DNA from: Solirubrobacterales bacterium
GTDB lineage: Bacteria; Actinomycetota; Thermoleophilia; Solirubrobacterales; 70-9
Assembly (NCBI GenBank): GCA_030152805.1
Contig: JASLIG010000016.1
Span: forward strand, 1-19,558
Direction of reading: 5' to 3'
DNA: 19,558 nt
Both the position numbers and the translations under genes were made by a program. Below the pieces are notes generated by a model, which had not been told where the DNA came from, made no database searches, and saw only the letters and a list, made by a program, of their open reading frames with translations. This document shows positions 1 to 6,078 of this stretch, piece after piece (position 1 is the first letter of the stretch; each line of letters starts with the position of its first letter).

Positions 1-565
1 GGTCGAAGTCGAGTCCGGGATCGATGGCGATCTGCTCCTTGCTGACTCCAAGGCCGACGGCCGCCTCCACTCGCCCCCCGAACCACGACTTGAGGTGCTC
101 GACGACGTCGGCGTACTCGCGAGGCGGCCGGTCCACCCGCGGCGGTCCCTCGATGTGCATCAGCACGTACCCGCAGCCGGCATCGGCCACCAGCTCATAC
201 ATCTCCTCCGAGCCGCCGGAGATGTCGTTGACCGCCACCGCCCCCGCCGCCAGCCCTTGGCGCGCCACCTCAACCGAGAAGGTGTCAGCGGAGATCGGCA
301 CCCCGGCTCCGGCCAGCCCTTCAATCGCCGGGACCAGCGCGGCCGCCTCCTCCTCAGCCCCCACCGGTGGGCCGCTCCGCGCCGCCACCGCACCCACGTC
401 CAGCATGTCGAACCCCGCCTCGACCAGCTCCAGACCGTCGGTGATCGCCCGCTCCGGCGTCTCACTCCGCGCCCCCTCGAACATCGAGTCGGCCGTGACG
501 TTGACGATCCCCGCCGCCACCGGCAGATCTAAGTTCAGCGTCCTGTCGGCGAGCTTCCACGGCAC
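1..565 (-). CDS. folP: Dihydropteroate synthase-like protein (5' part, cut by window edge)
   Basis: The first 188 codons of a TIM-barrel pterin-binding protein, read from a GTG at 565 and running off the window. Family landmarks in order: IVNVTADS (20-27, where DHPS has MNVTPDSF), DMLDVG (53-58), ISADT (91-95), VNDISGG (112-118), VLMH (134-137) and IDPG (181-184). DHPS condenses pABA with dihydropterin pyrophosphate in folate synthesis. Oddly, both substrate loops are off consensus: SMFEGAR replaces SFSDGG, and VAARSGPP replaces ESTRPG. It may therefore be a diverged FolP paralogue rather than the housekeeping enzyme. GTG 565 is chosen because no other start codon lies in frame just upstream and TACGGT sits 6 nt before it, which suggests a leaderless message. 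The family call is firm; the substrate is not. Confidence 0.8.
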   Translation of the reverse strand, partial: MPWKLADRTLNLDLPVAAGIVNVTADSMFEGARSETPERAITDGLELVEAGFDMLDVGAVAARSGPPVGAEEEAAALVPAIEGLAGAGVPISADTFSVEVARQGLAAGAVAVNDISGGSEEMYELVADAGCGYVLMHIEGPPRVDRPPREYADVVEHLKSWFGGRVEAAVGLGVSKEQIAIDPGLDFD

Positions 566-567
566 GC

Positions 568-580
568 CGCTACCGTAGCG
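568..580. promoter_or_regulatory. Divergent promoter palindrome between folP-like and HAD genes
   Basis: A perfect 13-base inverted repeat, CGCTAC-C-GTAGCG, fills the centre of the 24-bp divergent gap. Read leftward it contains TACGGT (577 to 572), a TANNNT -10 element 6 nt before the folP-like GTG. Read rightward it contains TACCGT (571-576), 13 nt before the HAD start. The two -10 elements therefore occupy the same base pairs, and the symmetry may reflect back-to-back promoters, an operator, or both. No -35 is obvious. Confidence 0.4.
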
Positions 581-589
581 ACCGCAACC

Positions 590-1405
590 ATGGCGCTGCG
601 CTGTGTCTATACCGACCTCGACGGGACCTTGCTCGGCAAGGGGAGCTCGCTGTTCCGCGACGCCGACGGCGGCTTCTCCCTCGCCCAGTCGCGCGGCCTC
701 GAAGCCTGCCACCGAGCCGGGGTCGAGGTGGTGATCATGTCGGGCCGCCGCGAGGCGCAGATACATGAGGCGGCCCGGCTGATGGGCCAGACCTCCTACA
801 TATATGAGGCCGGCTGCGCCTTCGCGATCGACGGCGAGACGACGCTGCTGACCGGCGAGACGGTGCCCGATGAGGAGGGCACGGTCTACGAGAAGATCGA
901 GCAGCGCGGCATCCCGAAGATGCTCTTCAAACACTTCGAGGGGCGGCTCGAGTACCACGCGCCCTGGCACCACGGCCGCGTCCTCTCCCACCTCTTTCGC
1001 GGCAAGGTCGACGTCGAGGAGGCAAATCGCTTGCTCGAAGCCGAGGGTCACAACGATCTGCGCCTGCTCGACAACGGCGCGATCGGCCGCGAGATGCCGG
1101 CCGTCGACGGTCCCACCCACGCCTACCATCTCGTCCCCAAGCTAGTCAGCAAGGCCGGGGCCGTAACCGCGCACGCACGCTCCCGCGGCTATGACCCGGC
1201 CGACTGCATCGCCGTCGGCGACTCGGTCGAGGACCTCGAGGTCGCCGCCGCTGTCGGGCGCTTCTTCGTCGTCGCCAACGGGCCGGAGCGCGACCCCGGC
1301 CTGCGCGCGGCGATGCCCGCCTGGGAGAACGTCACCGTGACCGAGGGGGCGATGGGCGACGGCTTCTACGAGGCCGTCGTCTCCGCCCTGATGGAGCGCC
1401 GCTGA
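590..1405 (+). CDS. HAD-superfamily type IIB phosphatase (MPGP/Cof-like)
   Basis: A 271-residue cytoplasmic hydrolase. Motif I is DLDGT (9-13, D9 nucleophile and D11 acid/base). Motif II is the serine of IMSGRR (S51). The motif III lysine is K188 in VSKAGA, and motif IV is GDSVEDLE (210-217) with D211 and D215 for Mg binding. The roughly 100-residue cap between motifs II and III fits subclass IIB, which includes mannosyl-3-phosphoglycerate phosphatase, sucrose-phosphate phosphatase and Cof-type sugar phosphatases; the substrate cannot be read from sequence. No Shine-Dalgarno site precedes the ATG. It lies 51 nt upstream of the metal regulator on the same strand, but that gene has its own promoter-like site. 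Confidence 0.85.
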   Translation: MALRCVYTDLDGTLLGKGSSLFRDADGGFSLAQSRGLEACHRAGVEVVIMSGRREAQIHEAARLMGQTSYIYEAGCAFAIDGETTLLTGETVPDEEGTVYEKIEQRGIPKMLFKHFEGRLEYHAPWHHGRVLSHLFRGKVDVEEANRLLEAEGHNDLRLLDNGAIGREMPAVDGPTHAYHLVPKLVSKAGAVTAHARSRGYDPADCIAVGDSVEDLEVAAAVGRFFVVANGPERDPGLRAAMPAWENVTVTEGAMGDGFYEAVVSALMERR

Positions 1406-1413
1406 GGCTCCAC

Positions 1414-1419
1414 TAGTAT
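1414..1419 (+). promoter_or_regulatory. Putative -10 element (TAGTAT) for the DtxR-family gene
   Basis: TAGTAT lies in the 51-nt gap after the HAD gene, 37 nt before the GTG at 1457. A start about 7 nt downstream would leave a leader of about 30 nt that includes the strong Shine-Dalgarno GGAAGGAG. The -35 is not recognisable. No MntR- or IdeR-type operator can be identified by eye. Confidence 0.4.
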
Positions 1420-1442
1420 CGGCTTCGCCCACCCCAACCCCC

Positions 1443-1450
1443 GGAAGGAG
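1443..1450 (+). promoter_or_regulatory. Shine-Dalgarno site fixing the GTG start at 1457
   Basis: GGAAGGAG ends 6 nt before GTG 1457. This is ideal spacing and decides in favour of the GTG over internal ATGs. Confidence 0.75.
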
Positions 1451-1456
1451 CGCTTC

Positions 1457-2170
1457 GTGTCGCAGGAAACCGCGACGGTAGCCGAGCAGGAGTACCTGGA
1501 GATCATGTTCTGGCTCGAGGAGGCCGGACTGCCGATGACCGGCGCCAACATCGCCCGCGCGATGCAGCTCTCGCCGCCGACGGTGCACGAGATGATCGGC
1601 CGCCTCGTCGACGACGGCTACGTCGAGCGCAAGCCCGACAAGTCGCTCGACTTCACCGCCTCCGGGCGCGAGCACGCCAGCCACATCGTTCGCCGCCATC
1701 GCATGATCGAGCGCTTTCTCACCGACGTGCTCGGCATTCCCTGGGACGAGGTGCACGAGGAGGCGGAGCGGATCGAGCACGCGATGTCGCCGGTGCTGGA
1801 GGAGCGGATGCGGGCCGCGATCGGCGACGCGACGACCTGCCCGCACGGCCACCCGATCGTCGAGGGCGCGCGCGAGCAGGGGGCCCTGCTCTCTGACGTC
1901 GAGCCGGGGGCCAAGGTTCACGTGCTGCGCTTCGAGAACGAGGCCGAGGAGCTGCTCCACTACCTCAAGGACGCGGGGCTCGCTCCCGGCCTGGAGGGCA
2001 CGGTGCAGAGCTCCGGCGAGGAGGGCGTGACGATCGCCTCCGAGGACGGCACCCACCAGGTCTCGCGCAGCGTCGCCGAGACGGTCTCGGTGCGGGCCGA
2101 CCCGGCGCCGCCGCCGCGGGCAACCATTCCGGAGCAGCTCGTCCTCTCCTCGGACCGCTACGGTCGCTGA
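1457..2170 (+). CDS. DtxR/MntR-family metal-dependent transcriptional regulator
   Basis: A 237-residue metalloregulator with three parts: an N-terminal winged helix (about 8-70), a dimerisation and metal-binding domain (about 75-135), and a C-terminal SH3/FeoA-like domain (about 142-213) followed by a short proline-rich tail. Alignment by eye to DtxR keeps H81, E85, H100, E107 and H108. The two sulfur ligands of iron-type DtxR (Met10, Cys102) are both glutamate here (E12, E104), and E12-Y-L-E15 mirrors Asp8-x-x-Glu11 of Bacillus MntR. Manganese sensing is therefore more likely than iron sensing, although the length and third domain are DtxR/IdeR-like. It is convergent with the anti-sigma gene, with a 3-bp gap. 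Targets are unknown; no manganese transporter lies in the window. Confidence 0.9.
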   Translation: MSQETATVAEQEYLEIMFWLEEAGLPMTGANIARAMQLSPPTVHEMIGRLVDDGYVERKPDKSLDFTASGREHASHIVRRHRMIERFLTDVLGIPWDEVHEEAERIEHAMSPVLEERMRAAIGDATTCPHGHPIVEGAREQGALLSDVEPGAKVHVLRFENEAEELLHYLKDAGLAPGLEGTVQSSGEEGVTIASEDGTHQVSRSVAETVSVRADPAPPPRATIPEQLVLSSDRYGR

Positions 2171-2173
2171 GAC

Positions 2174-2860
2174 CTACTGTGGAATCGCGACGCTGACGAT
2201 CGGCGGCGATGTTGGCTGCGTGCTGCCGCCGCGGGGCTCGGCGGTAACCATCACGGTGGTGACGCCGTCCATGTCGTCGATCGTCGCCGAGGCAGTGCCG
2301 TCCGGATTGGGGACGAAGAGCATCTTGGCCGATTCGACGCGCTCGCCGCGCTGAATCCAGGCCTGCAGGACCTCGTCAGGGGGGAGCTGGCGAAGGTGGG
2401 CCAGGTGCAGCGTTCCCGACCCCCCGTCGCTGACCATCTCGGCGGTCACTCCGGGGGCGTGTCCGGCGGCGACCGTGGTGGAACCGCTGCCACCCGAGCC
2501 GCCGCCGATCGCGTAGGCGGCGACCGCGGCGACGATGAGAAGCGTCGCCAGGCCGGCCAGCGGCCGCAAACCCCATCCGCGCGAACGCGGGTCGCGAAGT
2601 CCCGATGCTCGCCGGTCCGGTTGCCGGGCCTCAGCCCGTGCCTGCTCAAGCAGGCGCTCGCGCAGCTGCTGGGGTGGCTCAACCCGCTCCACCGACTCGG
2701 GAAGCAGCTGCACCGCCGGACGCAGCCACTCCAGCTCGCTGCGGCATTCCTCACAGCCGGCGAGGTGGCGCTCCAGCTCGGCCGCCTCGGCCGAGTCGAG
2801 TGCGCCCAGCGCGTAAGCCGCCAAGCCGTCGCGGATGCGGTCGTGCTCAGTCTCGTTCAT
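2174..2860 (-). CDS. RskA-like transmembrane zinc anti-sigma factor
   Basis: A 228-residue single-pass membrane protein. The cytoplasmic N-terminal domain has the zinc-binding anti-sigma signature H32-x3-C36-x2-C39. One membrane segment lies at about 99-118. The extracytoplasmic part (about 128-228) has RskA C-terminal hallmarks: the AWIQRGERV stretch, VTAEPRGGS, and PTSPP near the end. It should hold the adjacent ECF sigma factor at the membrane until regulated proteolysis releases it. The start at ATG 2860 overlaps the sigma stop codon as ATGA, indicating translational coupling. The longer open frame running on to 3454 is a shadow of the sigma gene. The family is clear; the signal is unknown. 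Confidence 0.92.
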   Translation of the reverse strand: MNETEHDRIRDGLAAYALGALDSAEAAELERHLAGCEECRSELEWLRPAVQLLPESVERVEPPQQLRERLLEQARAEARQPDRRASGLRDPRSRGWGLRPLAGLATLLIVAAVAAYAIGGGSGGSGSTTVAAGHAPGVTAEMVSDGGSGTLHLAHLRQLPPDEVLQAWIQRGERVESAKMLFVPNPDGTASATIDDMDGVTTVMVTAEPRGGSTQPTSPPIVSVAIPQ

Positions 2861-3438
2861 GCCAGTCCCTCCGCCAGCTGTCCGCGCACCTTCTCCAAGC
2901 CAAGTCGCATCCTCCCCTTCACCGTGCCAAGCGGCACCCCCAGCATCGCCGCGATCTCCGAGTGGCTGAAGCCGCCGAAAAAGGCCAGCTCGATCACCTT
3001 CGACTGCTCCCCCGGCAGCCCCTCGAGGACGCCCCGCACCTCGGCCGCGGTCTCGCGGCGCAGCGCCTCCGTCTCGGTCCGCTCCTCGGCCGGTCGCTGC
3101 TCGAGGATCGAGTCGTCGTCGAGGTTGAGCTTTGGCGCTCCCCTGGAGCGGCTGCGCAGCGCGTCGATCGCGCGGTTGCGGACGATGCCGAGCAGCCAAG
3201 CGCGCACGCTGCCGCGGGCCGCGTCGTAGCGAGTGCCGCTGCGCCAGATCGAGATGAAGGCCTCTTGAGTTACGTCTTCCGCCGCTCCCCGCTCGCCGAC
3301 GATCCGGTAGGCGAGCGAGTAGGCGACGCCACCATGCCGGTCGTAGAGCACCCCGAAGGCCTCGGCGTCCTTGCCGCCGATCAGCGGCATCAGCTCCTCG
3401 TCGGCGAGGCGCTCGGCTTTGCGGACTTGCGTTTTCAT
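2857..3438 (-). CDS. sigK: ECF (group IV) RNA polymerase sigma factor, SigK-like
   Basis: A 193-residue ECF sigma factor. Sigma region 2 covers about 25-95, with the -10 recognition helix around DVTQEAFISIWR (55-66). A short linker is followed by region 4 at about 132-187, whose helix-turn-helix (about 157-177, GVPLGTVKGRMR) contacts the -35. There is no region 1 or 3. A RskA-type partner immediately downstream, coupled by ATGA, supports assignment to the SigK group; the symbol is by analogy. GGAG lies 5 nt before the ATG. The ferritin-like gene upstream ends 25 nt away, so the pair is probably the distal half of a four-gene operon. An obvious prediction is that the sigma factor drives its own operon, but no promoter motif can be assigned by eye. 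Confidence 0.92.
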   Translation of the reverse strand: MKTQVRKAERLADEELMPLIGGKDAEAFGVLYDRHGGVAYSLAYRIVGERGAAEDVTQEAFISIWRSGTRYDAARGSVRAWLLGIVRNRAIDALRSRSRGAPKLNLDDDSILEQRPAEERTETEALRRETAAEVRGVLEGLPGEQSKVIELAFFGGFSHSEIAAMLGVPLGTVKGRMRLGLEKVRGQLAEGLA

Positions 3439-3463
3439 CTACTCCAACGCCCACCCGGACCCG

Positions 3464-4102
3464 CTACGCGATGAACGGTTCGACCGCCTTGCGCACCTTA
3501 GCTTCGCTCAGCGCCGGGTCGAAAGCGAGCGGCGACGGTTCGGCACCGTTCTGTAGGGCGATCGCCGCCGCGTGGCGCGCCTCGACCTGGACGATCGAGC
3601 CCGCCGCTTCCAGCACTTCCCTCGACTTGATCTGCGGCGCGGCGCCGTTGTAGGCGCTGACGCCGGTGTCCTCGAAGGTCTGCGCCAACTCGAGGAAGCC
3701 AGAGGTGCCGCTGTAGGGAAAGTCGAACTTCGGCTCCGCAACCGGCTTGCCGCCAAGCTTCTTGATCGTTTCGGTCAGAGCGCCGACGTGTTCATCCTCG
3801 TCGCGGCCGATCGTGGCGATCAGGCTCTTCAGGTCCCCGCTCGCCCCCGCCCGCTTCCTCGCTTCGCGGTAGAAGGCCGACTCGAGGTACTCGAGCGTGA
3901 GGGCGAAGTTGAGGATGCCGACGTCGCCGCTTTCGGACGTCGCCAACGCTCGGCCGACGAAGGGGCCGACCATCGCAGCGCCGTAGATCGCCCCGGCGGC
4001 AAGCGCTCCCTTGAGGATCACCTCGCTGCGGGAGAGGTCTTCGCCGTCCGCCTCGACGTGCACGGCGGCGAGCTCCGGTTGGGCCAGGATCTGGTCGCTC
4101 AT
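3464..4102 (-). CDS. Ferritin-like domain protein with N-terminal hydrophobic segment
   Basis: A 212-residue protein of the Ferritin_2 type (also seen in plant desiccation-related proteins). A hydrophobic segment at about 31-53 probably anchors or exports it. A four-helix bundle follows, with a complete carboxylate/histidine di-iron set: E71 or E74, E102-x-x-H105, E144 and E174-x-x-H177. It is paralogous to the lipoprotein 28 nt upstream. The start at ATG 4102 is fixed by AAGGAG (4109-4114) 6 nt upstream; the longer frame extends into the upstream gene. It lacks a canonical RR motif or lipobox, so its location is less certain than its paralogue's. The activity (iron binding, oxidase or peroxide protection) is not known for this family. 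Confidence 0.88.
   Translation of the reverse strand: MSDQILAQPELAAVHVEADGEDLSRSEVILKGALAAGAIYGAAMVGPFVGRALATSESGDVGILNFALTLEYLESAFYREARKRAGASGDLKSLIATIGRDEDEHVGALTETIKKLGGKPVAEPKFDFPYSGTSGFLELAQTFEDTGVSAYNGAAPQIKSREVLEAAGSIVQVEARHAAAIALQNGAEPSPLAFDPALSEAKVRKAVEPFIA
3869..3928. repeat. 60-nt conserved block shared by the two ferritin-like genes (copy 1)
   Basis: It matches 4542-4601 at 57 of 60 positions by eye, although the two genes diverge strongly elsewhere. It encodes the first metal-binding helix (LTLEYLE). Confidence 0.8.
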
Positions 4103-4130
4103 CTCATTCTCCTTTTTGCTTCGCGCCGGC

Positions 4131-4793
4131 TCAGCCGACGATGAAGGGTTCGACGGACTCGAGGACTTCGCTGGCGCCGGCGGGCACCGAAAAAGCCCCA
4201 TCTGGGACGACCGACTTGCCGAGCAGCGTGTTGAGCGCGGCGGCGTGCCGGCCCTCGACGCTGTGGATCGAGAGCGCCGCGGCAAGCACCGAGGCGCCCT
4301 TGATGTTGGGCGCCTGGCCGAGGTAGGCCGCGGCACCGAGATTCTCCACCGTCGCCGCCAGTTCGAGCACCGACTTGGCGTTCTTCAGCGGGAATTCGGT
4401 CTTCGGCTTCGGGGCGGGCGTGCCGCCCATCTGCTTGACGAAGCCGGTCAGCGCCTTGACGTGTTCGGCCTCCTCGCTGCCGAACTTGCGGATCGTCTCC
4501 AGATCGGAACCCTTGAAAAGACCGCTCTTGGCGACGTCTCCGTAGAAGGCCGTCTCGAGGTACTCGAGCGTGAGGGCGTAATTGAGGATGCCGACGTCGC
4601 CCTTGCCGAACTGCTCGGTGCCGGTCTTGCCGCCGCTGGCTGTCGACATCGTGGTCGAGTCACTGTCACTGCCGCAGGCGGCGAGGAAGGCCGCAAGGGC
4701 GGTGGAGCTACCGGTCACAGCGAGCAGCTTGCGCCGCGATACCGGGTCAGTCGCTACGCGGGACAGGGCGTTCTGCTTGTTCGCAACGGCCAT
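4131..4793 (-). CDS. Tat-exported ferritin-like lipoprotein
   Basis: A 220-residue envelope protein and first gene of the operon. The N-terminus has a twin-arginine motif S19-R20-R21-K22-L23-L24, a hydrophobic stretch and a lipobox L37-A-A-C40. It should be exported folded, then lipidated on C40. A Ser/Thr-rich linker leads into a Ferritin_2 bundle with di-iron ligands E77 or E80, E108-x-x-H111, E150 and E180-x-x-H183. Tat export suits a cofactor-loaded protein. The ATG at 4793 is chosen over the in-frame ATG at 4820 because AGGAGG lies just before it. Putative roles are envelope iron handling or oxidative or desiccation protection; none is shown by sequence. Confidence 0.9.
   Translation of the reverse strand: MAVANKQNALSRVATDPVSRRKLLAVTGSSTALAAFLAACGSDSDSTTMSTASGGKTGTEQFGKGDVGILNYALTLEYLETAFYGDVAKSGLFKGSDLETIRKFGSEEAEHVKALTGFVKQMGGTPAPKPKTEFPLKNAKSVLELAATVENLGAAAYLGQAPNIKGASVLAAALSIHSVEGRHAAALNTLLGKSVVPDGAFSVPAGASEVLESVEPFIVG
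4542..4601. repeat. 60-nt conserved block shared by the two ferritin-like genes (copy 2)
   Basis: Partner of 3869-3928; three differences in 60 nt by eye. Confidence 0.8.
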
Positions 4794-4797
4794 GCTT

Positions 4798-4803
4798 CCT
4801 CCT
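4798..4803 (-). promoter_or_regulatory. Shine-Dalgarno AGGAGG deciding the lipoprotein start
   Basis: AGGAGG on the minus strand ends 4 nt before ATG 4793. The alternative ATG 4820 has no such site, and using it would place this motif inside the coding region. Confidence 0.7.
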
Positions 4804-4809
4804 CGCTCG

Positions 4810-4819
4810 TGAGTACTCA
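4810..4819. promoter_or_regulatory. TGAGTACTCA palindrome upstream of the ferritin/sigma operon
   Basis: A perfect 10-base palindrome about 17 nt upstream of the operon's first start codon, in the 102-nt gap after the aminotransferase gene. It could be an operator in the leader or promoter. The rest of the gap holds no -10/-35 pair I can assign. Confidence 0.25.
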
Positions 4820-4895
4820 TGCCCTCCCCTACGCGGTCGGGCGGGAGTCGGATCAGCGCTCGCGCAGGTGGCGAGGGAGGAGTGGTCGTGCCCGC

Positions 4896-5999
4896 TTAGG
4901 CGGGCGAACCGGCGCGAATGCGGTCCAGTGCCCGGGCAATGCGCCCGACGCCCTCCGGGATCCGCTCCGGCGGCACGCTGGCGAAGGAGAGGCGGAGGCT
5001 GTTGCCGCCGCCCTCGATCATGAAATCGGGGCCTGCGACGAAGGCAACTCCCTCGCCCTTGGCCTCGGCCAGCAGCGCCGTGGTATCGGTGCCCGCGGCG
5101 AGATCGAGCCAGAGGAAGTAGCCGCCACCCGGAACGACGAACTCGGCCTCGGGGATCTGCTCGCGCAGCGCCTCGACCAGCGAGTCGCGCCGCGCGCGCA
5201 ACGCCCCCTTGACGAACTCGATGTTGCGGTCGAGGCCACCGGAACGGCAGAGCTCGAGCACAATGGACTCCGCCAGCATGTTGGGTGAGATGTAGGTCTC
5301 GTTGGCCCGCTTGGCGAGCTTGGCGATCTCCCCCCCCGGTCCAGCCAGATAGCCGACGCGCACCCCGGGGCTAACCGTCTTCGAGAAGGACGAGGCGTGG
5401 ACCACCCGGTCCGCCTTGTCGATCGCGAGCATCGTCTCCAGCGCCTCGCCCTCGAAGGGCAGCTCGCGGTAAGGATCGTCCTCGAAGATCCAGAAGCCGT
5501 GCTCGGCAGCGAGCTCGACCAGCCGCACCCGCTTCTCCGCCGAGAGCGTGCAACCGGCCGGGTTGTGGAAGTTGGGGATGACGTGGGCGAGCTTGATCGG
5601 GCCCTCGGCAAGCGCCGCTTCAAGAGCCGCGACGTCGAGCCCGTCGTCCTCGAGCGAGACGGGCACCAGCTCGACCCCCAGCCGCTGCAGCATCAAGAGC
5701 GTGCGGTCGTAGGTCGGCTGCTCGACCACGACCCGGTCGCCCGGCTCGAGCAGGTGCTCGAAGAGCATCCAGCCGGCCTCCAGCGACCCGTTGGCGACCA
5801 TCACTTGGCCGGCGTCGAGCCCCCCGTGCCGCCCCGCGATCCACTCGCAGAGCGCTGGATGCCCGATCCCCGTCCCGTAGGAGAGGGCCTTTTCCCAGTC
5901 CTCGGCAAGCGCCACAGCCGCCGCGTCCCGCACCGCGTCCCGCGGCAGGATGTCCGCGCTGGGCGCCCCTCGGGCAAAAGAAATCGTGTCGCCAGCCAC
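4896..5999 (-). CDS. PLP-dependent class I/II aminotransferase (2-aminoadipate aminotransferase-like)
   Basis: A 367-residue cytoplasmic fold-type I aminotransferase. Recognisable elements are VANGSLEAG (68-76, phosphate-binding region), NPAG (146-149), EDDPYREL (173-180, PLP-ring Asp and Tyr), the Schiff-base lysine K207 in SSFSKTVSPG, and R214 just after it. The pattern resembles LysN-type and MocR catalytic domains without the GntR DNA-binding part; the substrate is likely an aromatic, branched or 2-aminoadipate-type amino acid. GTG 5999 is the start: the frame begins MAGDTISFARGAP, typical of this subfamily, and TAGGCT lies 9 nt upstream with no Shine-Dalgarno site. No neighbouring biosynthetic genes narrow the substrate. 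Confidence 0.88.
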   Translation of the reverse strand: MAGDTISFARGAPSADILPRDAVRDAAAVALAEDWEKALSYGTGIGHPALCEWIAGRHGGLDAGQVMVANGSLEAGWMLFEHLLEPGDRVVVEQPTYDRTLLMLQRLGVELVPVSLEDDGLDVAALEAALAEGPIKLAHVIPNFHNPAGCTLSAEKRVRLVELAAEHGFWIFEDDPYRELPFEGEALETMLAIDKADRVVHASSFSKTVSPGVRVGYLAGPGGEIAKLAKRANETYISPNMLAESIVLELCRSGGLDRNIEFVKGALRARRDSLVEALREQIPEAEFVVPGGGYFLWLDLAAGTDTTALLAEAKGEGVAFVAGPDFMIEGGGNSLRLSFASVPPERIPEGVGRIARALDRIRAGSPA

Positions 6000-6008
6000 C
6001 GTCCAGCG

Positions 6009-6014
6009 AGCCTA
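6009..6014 (-). promoter_or_regulatory. Putative -10 (TAGGCT) for the aminotransferase, leaderless or near-leaderless
   Basis: TAGGCT on the minus strand ends 9 nt before GTG 5999. The same hexamer recurs before other starts in the window. No -35 is obvious and no Shine-Dalgarno site is present. Confidence 0.45.
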
Positions 6015-6065
6015 GCAACGCACCAGCCTCGCCGACCGCACGCCCGCCGGCCATCGGGCGATACC

Positions 6066-6071
6066 TATACT
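6066..6071 (+). promoter_or_regulatory. Putative -10 (TATACT) giving a leaderless mRNA for the gene at 6079
   Basis: TATACT is one change from TATAAT and ends 7 nt before ATG 6079, so transcription would begin at or next to the start codon. The -35 region is GC-rich without a clear hexamer. Confidence 0.55.
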
Positions 6072-6078
6072 CGCGGCA

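Noticed and set aside
2174..3454. Extending the anti-sigma protein to 426 residues
   Set aside because: The extra N-terminus lies out of frame across the sigma gene; the ATG at 2860 overlaps the sigma stop.
2396..3474. Long plus-strand open frames opposite the sigma/anti-sigma genes
   Set aside because: GC-rich shadow frames; the minus-strand proteins have clear ECF and RskA motifs and ATGA coupling.
4794..4820. ATG 4820 as start of the ferritin-like lipoprotein
   Set aside because: It lacks a Shine-Dalgarno site, whereas AGGAGG stands just before ATG 4793.
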